A stretch of 64,000 nucleotides of DNA, taken from NCBI GenBank assembly GCA_000750105.3, contig JPHH03000001.1:1302001-1366000 (forward strand), read 5' to 3'. The notes under the pieces were generated by a model, which was given only the letters and a program-made list of their open reading frames with translations, was not told where the DNA came from and did not search any database. Both the position numbers and the translations under genes were made by a program. The stretch is from Tolypocladium sp. Sup5 PDA-1. Its lineage: Eukaryota > Ascomycota > Sordariomycetes > Hypocreales > Ophiocordycipitaceae. This document shows, piece after piece, positions 19,934-29,219 of this stretch (the first letter of the stretch is position 1; the number at the start of each line of letters is the position of its first letter).

Positions 19934-22288
19934 ATGAATAACAATAATATCGGCAACGGGAGCAACCTCCATGTCCACGTGGAGGAGGCGCCGCCGCCGC
20001 CCTATTCGGAGACGGACATTTACTCCAACTCGGCCGGTCCGCGGTCTCCCAACACAAACTCCGTGGCGTCGTCTCGCACCGTTGCCGCCGCCACCGACGA
20101 CGGCGCATCGCGGGTATCTTCGTCGACGGGCGAACCTGTCCTCACGCCGCCCGAGACGCCTCGCATAGCCTCCGCGCCCCAGTTACAGCCCGGCGCGGCC
20201 CTGTACTTTGAGTCCCGGCCGGCTCCTCCGGTCGCAGATGCACCGCGCGAGACGCTCGTTTACACGGTCAACGTCCGCAACGCCACCTTGCCCGACGACT
20301 TCCCCTATCAGGCGAACTGGGCGGCCCGCGACGTGACCTCCCAGGACTGGGCCACCTTTGTTAACTTTTTGCTGCCCGACCACACGACGAGAGGCAACGA
20401 GGCGGTTTTTGACCGGAAGCTGAGGGCCGAGGGGCGGAGTGATGCGGCCAGCACGGGCAGCGGCCGATCCCACGCAGAGGCCCAACTCGAGCACGTCCGG
20501 GAAGCTGGGCCCGAGGCTACGCGAAGAAAGGAGGATGCCGAGGCGACGGTCCAGCAGTGGAACGACGGCTTCTTTGGCCCGCGCGGGATCAGTGTCCGAC
20601 TCGATCCGGCGGCTGACCCGGCGAGGATGCCGGGATCGTGGGATGCCGCTTTCGACGCCAATGCTCAGGGGCTCCCTTTCGTACAACAACAGCAACGGCA
20701 GCAACGGCAGCAACAAGAACAACAGCGGCAACAGCAGCAGCAGCAGCAGCAACAGCAACAGCAACAACGGCAGCAACAAGAGCAACAGCGACAGCAGCAG
20801 CACCAGCAGCGCACCCGGTCCTGGGGTGGGTTCACAATCAACGACGACGGCATCCGGTATGGAGACAGGTTCATTGCTGACAGCAACGGGCTGCGCATTG
20901 GCAGTCTCGTCATGGACAGCAGCGGTGTTCGCATGGGCGGCCAAGGCACCGAGCCCGCATCCAGGGGCCTTGGGCGAGGCTCGGGTTTTGGTCACCCGCC
21001 CGCCATGGGTTCGTTTGGCGGCCCGGTCAGACATGATGTCCCCCCTCAGTGGCCCCAAGATCGTCACCACGATCGTCACCATGATCGCCATCATGATCGC
21101 CACCACCACTGGGGTTCTGAAGAGTATGGCGGAAGACATGGCCACCGCGGCTCGGGTGACCGCGGCAGACGGCGCCACTCTGATCAAAAGGGCCCCCGCG
21201 AACGGTCCGAATCAGCAAGCTCCAACTCGTCCTCGTCTTCCACCTCATCCTCGAGCTCAGAGTCTTCCATTGGGTCCCTCCCCGACTACGACGATGTCAA
21301 GGATGCGCAGCTGCCTCTCTACGCCGCGCGCCTTCAAGACTGGACATCCCACCCGGATCAGATGCGCAGCAAGAGCGATGTGAAGCAACTCAAGACGGAG
21401 CTCAAGACCGCCAAGGCCGCTCCGGTCGATCCCAATCTAGACAACCTAGACAAAAAGGCACTCAAGGCTCAGCTCAAGGGCCTAACACAGGCGTGGAAGC
21501 AGATCAAGAAACACCAGAAGATCGTCCGCAAGGCTACTAGGCGGGAACGGCGGCAGAGGCGGAAGGCAGAGAGAAGGGAGCGGAAGCAGAACCGGAGGGA
21601 CATGAGGAGAGCCCGTCGGGATCATAAAAGGGGTCGAGGCGGGATGCCACCTATGCCACCCATGCCCCCAGCTGTTCCCGCTGTGCCAGCAATCCCTGCT
21701 GCTCCTGCGGCACCGGCACCTCCAGCGCCCCCTGCTTGGTGCGGCCCGTCACATTTCAATCGTGGTGCGTGTGGCTCACCACAGCGTGGCCGCGGCGGGC
21801 TCTTTGGCTTTGGTCGGGGCGGACCCTTTGGTCCCCACGGGCCCCTCGGAACACATGGGCCACTTGGCCCCCGAGGCCTGTTCGGCGACGGACGACCATA
21901 CGGGGACAACGGCGGCTGGGGCCACCCCGGTGGCTTTGGCGGCGGTGGTTTATGGGGTCAGCCCACGCGCACTGCACCGGGTGCCTGGCCAGAAGACAAG
22001 AAGCAGGATGTCGATGATGGCCACGAGACGGGCGTGGCTACCCCACCGCCGGGCGCCGCATCATCAGCCAAGTATCGCGCCGCAGATAACATCGAGGCGG
22101 AGATTCACCGCAAGATGACCGAGGCGGCCGACCTCGACGCCGGCGGGGAGAAGAGGGCCATGGAAAAGGAGCTCGAGGCGCTGATGGAGAAGCTGGAGCG
22201 GGTGCGCATAGAGGCGGACGAGACTTACGCCCGAGAGCTGGCAGCGCAGGACGGACAGGAGGTGCGTGTGACTGTGACAAGCGGCTAA
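19934..22288 (+). CDS. Uncharacterised low-complexity protein with PPPY motif, polyQ tract and basic coiled region
   Basis: Single-exon frame of 784 residues. I do not recognise a named domain. Near the N-terminus (21-24) is PPPY, a canonical WW-domain ligand. A more ordered stretch follows around residues 110-230 (NWAARDVTSQDWATFVNFLLPDH; WNDGFFGPRGISVRLDP) that looks conserved rather than repetitive. Then come a polyQ/QQR tract (about 251-293), a GRFI-type beta-rich repeat (GGFTINDDGIRYGDRFIADS), His/Asp/Arg repeats (RHHDRHHDRHHD), a serine run, a very basic segment (about 520-560, RRERRQRRKAERRERK), an Ala/Pro repeat, a Gly-rich tail, and a C-terminal heptad-like helix (EIHRKMTEAADLDAGGEKRA). 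This resembles a scaffold or condensate-forming protein, possibly handled by a WW-domain ubiquitin ligase such as Rsp5; both are inference. Confidence 0.8.
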   Translation: MNNNNIGNGSNLHVHVEEAPPPPYSETDIYSNSAGPRSPNTNSVASSRTVAAATDDGASRVSSSTGEPVLTPPETPRIASAPQLQPGAALYFESRPAPPVADAPRETLVYTVNVRNATLPDDFPYQANWAARDVTSQDWATFVNFLLPDHTTRGNEAVFDRKLRAEGRSDAASTGSGRSHAEAQLEHVREAGPEATRRKEDAEATVQQWNDGFFGPRGISVRLDPAADPARMPGSWDAAFDANAQGLPFVQQQQRQQRQQQEQQRQQQQQQQQQQQQQRQQQEQQRQQQHQQRTRSWGGFTINDDGIRYGDRFIADSNGLRIGSLVMDSSGVRMGGQGTEPASRGLGRGSGFGHPPAMGSFGGPVRHDVPPQWPQDRHHDRHHDRHHDRHHHWGSEEYGGRHGHRGSGDRGRRRHSDQKGPRERSESASSNSSSSSTSSSSSESSIGSLPDYDDVKDAQLPLYAARLQDWTSHPDQMRSKSDVKQLKTELKTAKAAPVDPNLDNLDKKALKAQLKGLTQAWKQIKKHQKIVRKATRRERRQRRKAERRERKQNRRDMRRARRDHKRGRGGMPPMPPMPPAVPAVPAIPAAPAAPAPPAPPAWCGPSHFNRGACGSPQRGRGGLFGFGRGGPFGPHGPLGTHGPLGPRGLFGDGRPYGDNGGWGHPGGFGGGGLWGQPTRTAPGAWPEDKKQDVDDGHETGVATPPPGAASSAKYRAADNIEAEIHRKMTEAADLDAGGEKRAMEKELEALMEKLERVRIEADETYARELAAQDGQEVRVTVTSG
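20684..20811 (+). repeat. CAA/CAG trinucleotide tract coding for polyglutamine
   Basis: Imperfect run of CAA, CAG and CGG codons with a few GAA, inside the uncharacterised 784-residue protein. Mixed codons argue for amino-acid-level selection rather than recent pure CAG slippage, although such tracts are commonly length-polymorphic. Confidence 0.9.
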
Positions 22289-22560
22289 TGTACGATGGAG
22301 GATCTTGGGATGATGCAGTATAATGAATCTTGGACACGGGATGGGCGCAGATGGATGGGAACTGCGATTTTCTAGATAGCTCACAGCGTAACGCGAAATG
22401 ACATGACTCTCCTATTGTAATCTTCGGGTCTGTCGCACACCTGGTTGTGAACGTAGACTGTACTCTCCGCTGGCCTGAGCGGTAGATGCTTTTGTCTATC
22501 CTGCCGTGTCTCCTGTATGCCTCACGCAGACAAGATGTCCTACAACGTCGCGTTGCTGCC

Positions 22561-23393
22561 TCAGTTCTTGCTCTCAACCTTTTCCACCAAATCCCCCACG
22601 CCCAGCCCCCTCCCCACGGCGACCTTGATCTTCTTGCCCTCGTCCTTGGGGGCCGCGCCGTTGGTCTTTTTCTTGCCATCCTTCTCAGGATCGCGGCCGA
22701 CCTCGCCGACGCCCTCGCCCTCGTCGACGCCCTCTGTGCCGTTCGTCTTCTCCTCATCCTCAGCAGCGGCGTCGTCGTCGACCTGGCTGCGGATGGCGGC
22801 GAGGTCGAGGCGCATGCAGAAGGCGTCCTCGCCGTCGGCGTAGTACTTTGCCTCGGTCTTTTCGTTCTGGAAGCGCAGCGTGTCTTCGTAGAGGTGGCGG
22901 GCGGCGACGTTGGAGATGCGGACGTGGAGGGAGACGTACTTTGCCTGAAAGGTTTCGACCATGGCGAGCTCTAGAAACAGTCGTCCGTTAGTCACCATCA
23001 TCATGCCGTCTCACGCCCGTACAGACATCCCATCTCCACGCCTGGGGGGGGGGCGCCGGCGACGGCGAAGGAGGACTCACGGCTCTGGCGCATCAGCTTC
23101 TCCGCAATCCCCAGCCGGCGGTGCGTGCGCATGACGCTGAGGCTCGTGATGTGCCCGTGCGGCACCCCGTCGGCCGGCTCCTCCTCCATCTTGGCGAGCA
23201 CGTAGCCCACGATCTTGGGGTACTCGTACGCGCTGCGCCGCGGGCGGCTCGCGTCGACCGCCACGAAGCTCAGCTGCGGCCACGACAGCGCGTGGTACAG
23301 GTAGTACTTGAGGAAGTAGTTCTCCGGCAGGTTCTCCAGGTTGGCGTGCTGGATCAGCGGCAGGTCCGCGCTGGTGAGTAGCCGGATGTCCAT
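22561..23393 (-). CDS. ARD1: N-terminal acetyltransferase A catalytic subunit
   Basis: Two exons, 23393-23081 and 22970-22561, give 240 residues. This is the GNAT-fold Naa10/Ard1 subunit that acetylates the N-termini of Ser-, Ala-, Gly- and Thr-starting proteins as they leave the ribosome, in complex with Nat1/Naa15. The start MDIRLLTSADLPLIQHANL and the NLPENYFLKYYLYH segment are diagnostic. The acetyl-CoA loop RRLGIA (Q/R-x-x-G-x-A) lies after HITSLSVMRTH. The intron falls between LMRQS and QLAMVETF, giving the conserved AKYVSLHVRISNVAARHLY. The C-terminal ~70 residues are an acidic then lysine-rich tail, a normal variable region. The intron contains a run of ten G residues near 23044. Confidence 0.95.
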
Positions 23394-23925
23394 GCTTGCT
23401 GTGCTGTGCTGTGCTGGCCTGGGCCTGAGGATCGAGGGAGGGAGGAGGGCGGGTTGGTAGAAGGGGGGGTTGTGGCTGCGGCTCGGGTTCGTGCCTCGCC
23501 GGCAGGTCGTCGCGGAGGAAGAGCGTTGAGAGTGTCGTGGGAGGGCAGAGTTGGAGGTTGAGGCTCACGAGACAAACGCAAATCTGCCCCTCATGTCTCT
23601 GAGGTCGGATTTTTGTGGACCCCTGCCGGGCATCGGCCGACACCACGGCGACGCCGCCCCGGATCTCCACTACGAGATGCGCTTCCAGGACATGTACTTC
23701 GTACGAAGTATATAATTTGAACACGCTGATGGATCCGTACGTCTTCATTCATGCGCCAATCTATCAGTCTAGACAGCTCTAGAGTCTCTGACATGACCAT
23801 CTTCGCTTACATGAAACACCCCATGCAGCAGCAACTCCCCATGACCGTCTGCGCCAAACCTTTCCCGCATGCCCATGATCCCGTCGTCATCATAATCGTT
23901 CAGGTACAATAGCCACCGAATTTCC
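23394..23925. other. Intergenic region, ARD1 promoter and MetRS 3' flank
   Basis: 532 bp. It contains the perfect palindrome at 23695-23710 described separately; no coding exon is seen. Confidence 0.5.
23695..23710. repeat. Perfect 16-bp palindrome TACTTCGTACGAAGTA
   Basis: Self-complementary over all 16 bases and located in the spacer between ARD1 and MetRS. Shorter relatives (TACGAAGTAC, CGAAGTACTTCG, GGTACGGAGTACC) occur in other intergenic regions at about 8953, 47329 and 60621. Confidence 0.85.
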
Positions 23926-25986
23926 CTACTGCTTCCCTCGGATCGGCAGATCCTTGGTCACCTCCGCAGAGGGCACCGCCATGCCGCCCGCCGCCGACAC
24001 CTCGTCCTGCGCCTTGACCTCGCTGTTGGTAACCTTGCTCGCCACCTTGTCCACGACGGCGCCGGCCTTTTCGCCGAGGGTTGCCTTTGCGGCCTCGGCT
24101 GCCTTGGCCGCCTTCTTGGCCTTTTTCTTCTCCTTTTCCTCCTGCTTCTTCTTCTTGGCCGCCTCCTCGGCCGCCCGCGTCTCGGCCGTGCCACCAAACG
24201 CCTGCTTCCACTCCGCCACCTTCTTGTCCTCTATTCTCGAGAACAGATGCGCAGCCTTGCCAATCTTGTGGCCGCCCTTGAGCGTCTCGGGAGCCCAGGT
24301 GTCGGGGATGAGGCCGAGGGTCGTGTTGAGCTGCGTGCAGATGGAGTCGGCCGTCGACGGCATGTACGGCGACGCAAGCGAGGCCAGGAGGTGGCACAGG
24401 TTCAGCGCCAGACCAATGACCGTGTTGGTCCGCTCCGGCTTCTCCACCAGGTTCGCGTTGTCCAGGCGGTACTGCAGCAGGGTGTTGCCCTCGGTGCTGA
24501 TCTCCATGAGCTTCTTGATGCCGGCCCGTATGTGGACCCTCTCCAGGAGGTCCACGTACTCTCCCAGCAGCGTGTTGACCCGGGAGGTCCAGGCGGGAAA
24601 GTCAAACGTCTCGTCCGAGAAGGAGGCGGAGAACTCGGGGACGGTGCTGTCGCACTTTGCGTTGACAAACTTGACGATGCGGTTGACAAAGTTGCCAAAG
24701 TTGGCCAGCAGCTCGCTGTTGTTGGCCAGCGCAAACGACTGCCACTCGAACTGGGTATCGCTCGTCTCGGGCCGGTTCGACAAGAGGTAGTACCTCCACA
24801 CGGACGGCGAGATGCCAATGTCCTTGACCTGATTGCCAAAGACGCCCACGCCCCTCGACTTGGAGAACTTGCCGTTCTCGTAGTTGAGGTACTCGGTCGT
24901 GGACAGGTGGTTGAGCATGGTCCAGTTGTATCCCGTGCCAATCTCGGAGCCGGGGAAGATGACGGTGTGAAAGGGCACGTTGTCCTTGCCCATGAACTGG
25001 TAGAGCGACACCTCGTCGGGGTTCTTCCACCACTGCTCCCACTCGTCCGTGTAGTTGGCGGTGATGGAGGGGTAGCCGATGCAGGCGTCGAACCACACGT
25101 AGATGACCTTCTTCTCGAAGCCGGGCAGCGGGATGGGCACGCCCCACTTGAGGTCGCGGGTGATGCTGCGGCCCTCGAGGCCCTTGGTCAGCCACGACTG
25201 GGTGATGCCGACGCCGTTCTGCGGCCAGCCGTGCTTCTTGTGCGCCTCTCCGAACCACTTCTCAATGTCGGGCTGCAGCTTGTTGAGCAGCAGGAAGATG
25301 TGCTTGGTGTCGCGGGGGATGGGCTGGGCGCCGTCGATCTTGCAGCGCGGCTTGATGAGGTCGAAGGGGTCGAGCAGGCCGCCGCACTTGTCGCACTGGT
25401 CGCCTCGTGCATCGTCGTAGCCGCACTTGGGGCACGTGCCCTCGACGAAGCGGTCGGCTAGGTAGCCGTCGTGCTTCTCGCAGTAGGGCTGGGTGGTGGT
25501 GCGCTCCTCGAGGAAGCCCTTTTCGTGCAGCTTCAGGAAGATGTCCTGGACAATCTCCGTCTGCTTCTGCGTCGTGGTGCGGCCAAAGTAGTCGAAGCCG
25601 ATCTCGAACCAGTTGTACACCTCCTTGTGCTTGGCGTGGAACTCGTCGCACAGCGCCTGGGGCGTCTGGCCCGTCTCGAGGGCCTTGGTCTCGGTGGCGG
25701 TGCCGTACTCGTCGGTACCGCAGATGTACAGCGTCGGGCGGTCGCGTAGCTTGCTGAAGCGCGCGTAGACGTCGGCGCTGAGCACGCTGCCCACCACGTT
25801 GCCCAGGTGCGGGACGTTGTTGACGTAGGGCAGGGCGCTGGTGATGAGCGTGTTCTTCTTGCCCTTGACGGGCAGGATGGGGTTGGAGACGGGCATTGCG
25901 GCGCAGGCCTCGGCGAGCTTGTGTCGGGACGGCGATGATGGGTCTGAAGTGGCGATGCTTGGGAGCCCAGCGGGTGCAGCAGTCAT
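23926..25986 (-). CDS. MES1: Methionyl-tRNA synthetase, cytosolic
   Basis: Single-exon class Ia synthetase of 686 residues from the ATG at 25986; a second in-frame ATG at 25896 would give 656 residues. The HIGH-type motif is PYVNNVPHLGN and the KMSKS-type motif KFSKS. A four-cysteine zinc knuckle (CPKCGYDDARGDQCDKC) lies in the connective peptide. The anticodon-binding helices follow (ETSDTQFEWQSFALANNSELLANFGNFVNR). The C-terminus is an alternating Lys/Ala/Glu tail (EEAAKKKKQEEKEKKKAKK) in place of any GST-like or EMAPII domain. The 30 extra N-terminal residues before MPVSNPILPVKGKKN are not similar to the family, so the shorter start may be the true one. An apparent further extension upstream begins with GTG and is not accepted. 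Confidence 0.94.
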   Translation of the reverse strand: MTAAPAGLPSIATSDPSSPSRHKLAEACAAMPVSNPILPVKGKKNTLITSALPYVNNVPHLGNVVGSVLSADVYARFSKLRDRPTLYICGTDEYGTATETKALETGQTPQALCDEFHAKHKEVYNWFEIGFDYFGRTTTQKQTEIVQDIFLKLHEKGFLEERTTTQPYCEKHDGYLADRFVEGTCPKCGYDDARGDQCDKCGGLLDPFDLIKPRCKIDGAQPIPRDTKHIFLLLNKLQPDIEKWFGEAHKKHGWPQNGVGITQSWLTKGLEGRSITRDLKWGVPIPLPGFEKKVIYVWFDACIGYPSITANYTDEWEQWWKNPDEVSLYQFMGKDNVPFHTVIFPGSEIGTGYNWTMLNHLSTTEYLNYENGKFSKSRGVGVFGNQVKDIGISPSVWRYYLLSNRPETSDTQFEWQSFALANNSELLANFGNFVNRIVKFVNAKCDSTVPEFSASFSDETFDFPAWTSRVNTLLGEYVDLLERVHIRAGIKKLMEISTEGNTLLQYRLDNANLVEKPERTNTVIGLALNLCHLLASLASPYMPSTADSICTQLNTTLGLIPDTWAPETLKGGHKIGKAAHLFSRIEDKKVAEWKQAFGGTAETRAAEEAAKKKKQEEKEKKKAKKAAKAAEAAKATLGEKAGAVVDKVASKVTNSEVKAQDEVSAAGGMAVPSAEVTKDLPIRGKQ

Positions 25987-26457
25987 ATATCGAGCTGATC
26001 CCTTGCGCACACGACTGAGTCACGGCCTGTCTCGCTTTTCGAGGTTGGAGGGGCTAATATTAGAGCGTGGTCGGAGCTGGAGTTGGAGGTGGTGCCAGCG
26101 TCACGTGTGAGGGGCAGTCAGGACTCAGGGACGCCTTTCCCCTGTCTCACCCCACCACCACCATGGTCGGGCTATGTCAGCACTCTGCAAACCTGGGATG
26201 GATAGGAAAAGGCTGCAAACGATCAGGGCGAGGATGATTTGTCATGATCAGTCCATGGTGGGAGTGCTCTCCCGAAGAAGTGGCTGTAGTCGAGACAAAT
26301 TCTCCAGTAATGCTACCAATCCCAACCGCAGTGACGGGCATCATTGGGACAAAATCTTGAAATCCACCCGTGCCTCTTCGCACCCCACCAAGTTCCAACA
26401 GCCCTCTTACAACCACACATCACCCATACAAACACACACACACCCATCGCTCCCACC
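25987..26457. promoter_or_regulatory. Divergent intergenic region, MetRS / LTO1
   Basis: 471 bp between two translation-related genes transcribed apart. A short CA-repeat lies just upstream of the LTO1 ATG (about 26436-26449). Confidence 0.5.
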
Positions 26458-26913
26458 ATGCCCGAAGACCCCCTCGAGGACGTCTTCAACCTCGAGGACC
26501 GCTTCTTCCAGCAGGGCTACAAGCTTGGCCTCGAAGACGGCGCCGCGGCCGGCCGCATCGAGGGCCGCTCGTTTGGCATGCAAAAGGGCTTCGAAAAGTT
26601 CCTCGAGAGCGGCCGCCTGGCCAGCAAGGCCGTCGTCTGGGCCAACAGGGTCCCGCCAAAGACGGCGCCGCCTAGTTCCAGCGGCGAGGCCTCGTCACAG
26701 CCGGAGCGGTGCGCGCTGCCGCCGCTGGCGAACAATGCGCGGCTGGAGCGCAACGTCAAGATGGTGTACGCGCTGGTCGAGCCGGATACCCTGGCGACGG
26801 AGAACACGGACGAGGCGGTGCAGGACTTTGACGACCGCGTGAAGCGGGCGCTGGGAAAGGCCAAGGTGGTGGAGCGGATGGCCGGCTCGGGGACCACGGC
26901 TGGGTCAGCGTAG
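26458..26913 (+). CDS. LTO1: Lto1/ORAOV1 family Fe-S protein assembly adaptor
   Basis: Single-exon frame of 151 residues. The N-terminal part shows the deca-GX3 pattern: LEDRFFQQGYKLGLEDGAAAGRIEGRSFGMQKGFEKFLESGRL, with glycines every four residues. This signature defines Lto1 and Yae1. In yeast, the Yae1-Lto1 complex hands the cytosolic iron-sulfur assembly machinery to the ribosome-recycling ATPase Rli1/ABCE1. The start DPLEDVFNLEDRF is typical of Lto1 rather than Yae1. The C-terminal region is less conserved but retains a helical segment (DEAVQDFDDRVKRALGKAKVV). Confidence 0.9.
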   Translation: MPEDPLEDVFNLEDRFFQQGYKLGLEDGAAAGRIEGRSFGMQKGFEKFLESGRLASKAVVWANRVPPKTAPPSSSGEASSQPERCALPPLANNARLERNVKMVYALVEPDTLATENTDEAVQDFDDRVKRALGKAKVVERMAGSGTTAGSA

Positions 26914-27078
26914 GAAGGGCAACACGGCGTTGCATCACTTTGATTTGACGCATGGCATGCACGGAGTCTCGGCCCGTCACGGGAACAGGGAAGCATTGGA
27001 TTTGCAAACAACATAGGGAATAAATCTATACCCCTCCAATTCACAACATCTTATGTACAACAATACACCCGCCCTCCT

Positions 27079-27832
27079 CTATTGGAACGACCGGCAAGGG
27101 TATCTGTTTGGCACCTCGTTAGCAATGTCGTTCTCTGAATCCTGAAAGACTTCCACTCACCCCGGAGGATACGCATTCTCCTCGGCCAGCTCGTACTTGT
27201 GCACATCCCACGACCCCGACGCCAGAGTCTGCCCGCTCGGCAGCGGCGGCAGCCCGTCCACAAACACGTCCTTGGCCACGTCCTTGGGCGCCTTCTCGAG
27301 GCACTTGGCCAGCCCCGTCTCGCCCTCCTGCCGGGCGGCCACGAGCTGCTTCTCGCCGGCCTCGCCGATGAGCTCGACCTTGGGCTGCGCCGCGCTGCCG
27401 ACCGTCAGCAGCTGCGCCACGTCCGCCTGGCCGACGACGCTGAGCTTGGGGTACGAGCGCCGCGCGTCGCGCTTCCAGTAGGGGTTGTCGGCGATGTCGC
27501 CGGCCGGCAGCGTCACGGGGTCTTCGTAGGCGAGGGGGTCGTTGCTCCCAGGTGGCGGGTTGCGGTACCACGGGTTGAGGGGCACGCCGTTGGAGCGGTT
27601 GGCGTCGATGGCGACGGCCTTGCGGAAGGTCTCCCAGATGCCCTTGGACTGGAGAGTTTGTTTCTGGAGGGTGTCAGAGGGTGGTGGACGAGGGAAGGGA
27701 CTCGAGCGGAGGGAATTCGCGGCCGCCAATTGAGGCCAATCGACGGCGACGAGCGCGGGGACGGGTCCGTGGACGTACCTTCGCGATTGACACCACGCCA
27801 GAGGCGGCCTTGGCCACCGCCTTGGACGACAT
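27079..27832 (-). CDS. Mitochondrial complex I accessory subunit, 21.3 kDa type
   Basis: Three exons, 27832-27779, 27663-27161 and 27103-27079, give 193 residues, about 21 kDa. The N-terminus MSSKAVAKAASGVVSIAK is amphipathic and basic, fitting mitochondrial import. The body reads GIWETFRKAVAIDANRSNGVPLNPWYRNPPPG, then DPLAYEDPVTLPAGDIADNPYWKRDARRSYPKLSVV, matching my recollection of the fungal NADH:ubiquinone oxidoreductase 21.3 kDa subunit. The last exon is 25 nt, coding YPCRSFQ; it was found by a phase-matched acceptor. All introns are GT-AG. The role is structural, in assembly or stability of complex I. The exact subunit name relies on pattern memory. Confidence 0.85.
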
Positions 27833-28399
27833 TTTCGCGGTGATGGTGGATGCGACGATGTTGAGGGAGCGATGAGGGTTGGAGGTTGGATGCATTCGTG
27901 ATGCTCGAGTCGAGGTGCAGATTAGCCGACAAATTGCCGCGCACCCGAAAGGTGGTGTGAGCTACCCTACACCCCCATGGCACCTGTCAATGCCGGAGAT
28001 GTCACTCAACGGGTGATTTGTTCAAATACAGGCAGAAGTACCCAATAAATGGTGGTCAGACTTTTTTTATTGAGCGATTCAATCTAATTGGGGATCTTCT
28101 GGTGGTGGTCGAGACTCGCTTGGTAGCCGGAACCTGGGTCAACTGTCTCACGGCATTTACGCGCTTCTTGGGTGAGATGAAGATGGAGCAGTCCCTCTGA
28201 AATCAAGGTGAATCATTTGCAGGCTTTCCTAGTCGACGGCTATCGCAGATATGCATAGGCTCCAGCCAAATACAAACAGTGTCGCTTGCTATTCTATCCC
28301 ATGTATGCCACTCATCCACGCCCGCCAGCCCATCACACCCTCATCCCACGCGAATCATCTCTCCAGAATCTCTCACTCCCCCGTCCTCACTCCTGCGCA
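27833..28399. other. Intergenic region between complex I subunit and DOT5
   Basis: 567 bp: promoter of the complex I subunit gene and 3' flank of DOT5. No exon is seen. Confidence 0.5.
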
Positions 28400-29219
28400 T
28401 CACTTCTTCAGCTCCTCTACGAGCGCCTTGACGCGTTCCGCCGTCGCCGCCGGGCCGCCGGGCTCGGCGACCAGCACGCGGCCCTCCTTGTTCACGACGA
28501 AGACGCCACGCTGCGTGCCCTTGGGCTGCTTCTTGAGGCCAATGGCCGCGATGAGCGTCGCCGCCGGGTCGCACAGCAGCGGGTACGGCAGCTTCTGCTT
28601 CTCGCGGAAGGTCGTGTTGGCCTTGGGCGAGTCGCTGCTGAGGCCGTAGATGGCGAGCCCGTCGGCGGTGAGGGGCTCGTAGGCGTCGCGGAAGAGGCAG
28701 ACTTGGTTGGTGCCTGGATGTGGTTAGTACAGAGATATAAATGTGTGTGGGAACATTGTTGTGAGGTAGATGAGAGTGTGATGGATGGATGGATGGATGG
28801 GTGATACAAGAAACGGCCAGACAAGGCAAGGAAAACTCACATCCAGGCGTGGACGCCTTGGGGTACGTAAACAGCACGACGCCCGAGCCGCTCTCCTCGA
28901 CCAGCTTCTTCAAGCTCGTCTTCTCGCCCTCATTCGTCTCGACCTCGCCGCCAAAGCCATCAAGGTCGATGACATCGCCCACGGCCACAGCATCGGCCTT
29001 GACCGCGACGGCCTTCTTCTCCTCCGTCTTGGGCGCCTTCTTCTCCTCGGCCTTGGGCGCGGCCTTCTTGGGCGCCTCGGCCTTCTTGGGCGCCTCGGCC
29101 TTCTTCACCTTGCTCGCCGGCTTCGCGGCAGCAGGCTTAGGCTTGCTGGCCTTTTTCGCGACGGGCGCGGGCTCGGGCGGCGGCTGCGGCGCCTTGCGCT
29201 TGCGGAGCTCGACGGGCAT
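28400..29219 (-). CDS. DOT5: Nuclear thiol peroxidase, PrxQ/BCP type
   Basis: Two exons, 29219-28841 and 28713-28400, give 230 residues. The N-terminal ~80 residues are Lys/Ala/Pro-rich with PKKAEAPKKA-type repeats, a likely nuclear and DNA-binding extension. The catalytic domain is an atypical 2-Cys peroxiredoxin: FTYPKASTPGC with peroxidatic Cys127 and, five residues on, the resolving Cys132 (CTNQVC), followed by FRDAYEPLTADG and YGLSSDSPKANTTFREK. The C-terminal QRGVFVVNKEGRVL is typical. It reduces alkyl hydroperoxides with thioredoxin; the yeast homologue is nuclear and was found as a disruptor of telomeric silencing. The intron splits the peroxidatic Cys codon and holds an ATGG x5 microsatellite. 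Confidence 0.92.
28781..28800. repeat. ATGG x5 microsatellite in DOT5 intron
   Basis: Five perfect ATGG copies lie within the intron 28714-28840. Probably neutral and length-variable between strains. Confidence 0.9.

Noticed and set aside
24247..25461. 404-codon open frame antisense to MetRS
   Set aside because: It mirrors a real coding gene; composition is Val/Leu/Gly/Arg-rich, as expected for the complement of GC-rich codons, and no domain is seen.
25987..26010. Further N-terminal extension of MetRS
   Set aside because: It would begin with GTG; no reason to prefer it over the downstream ATGs.
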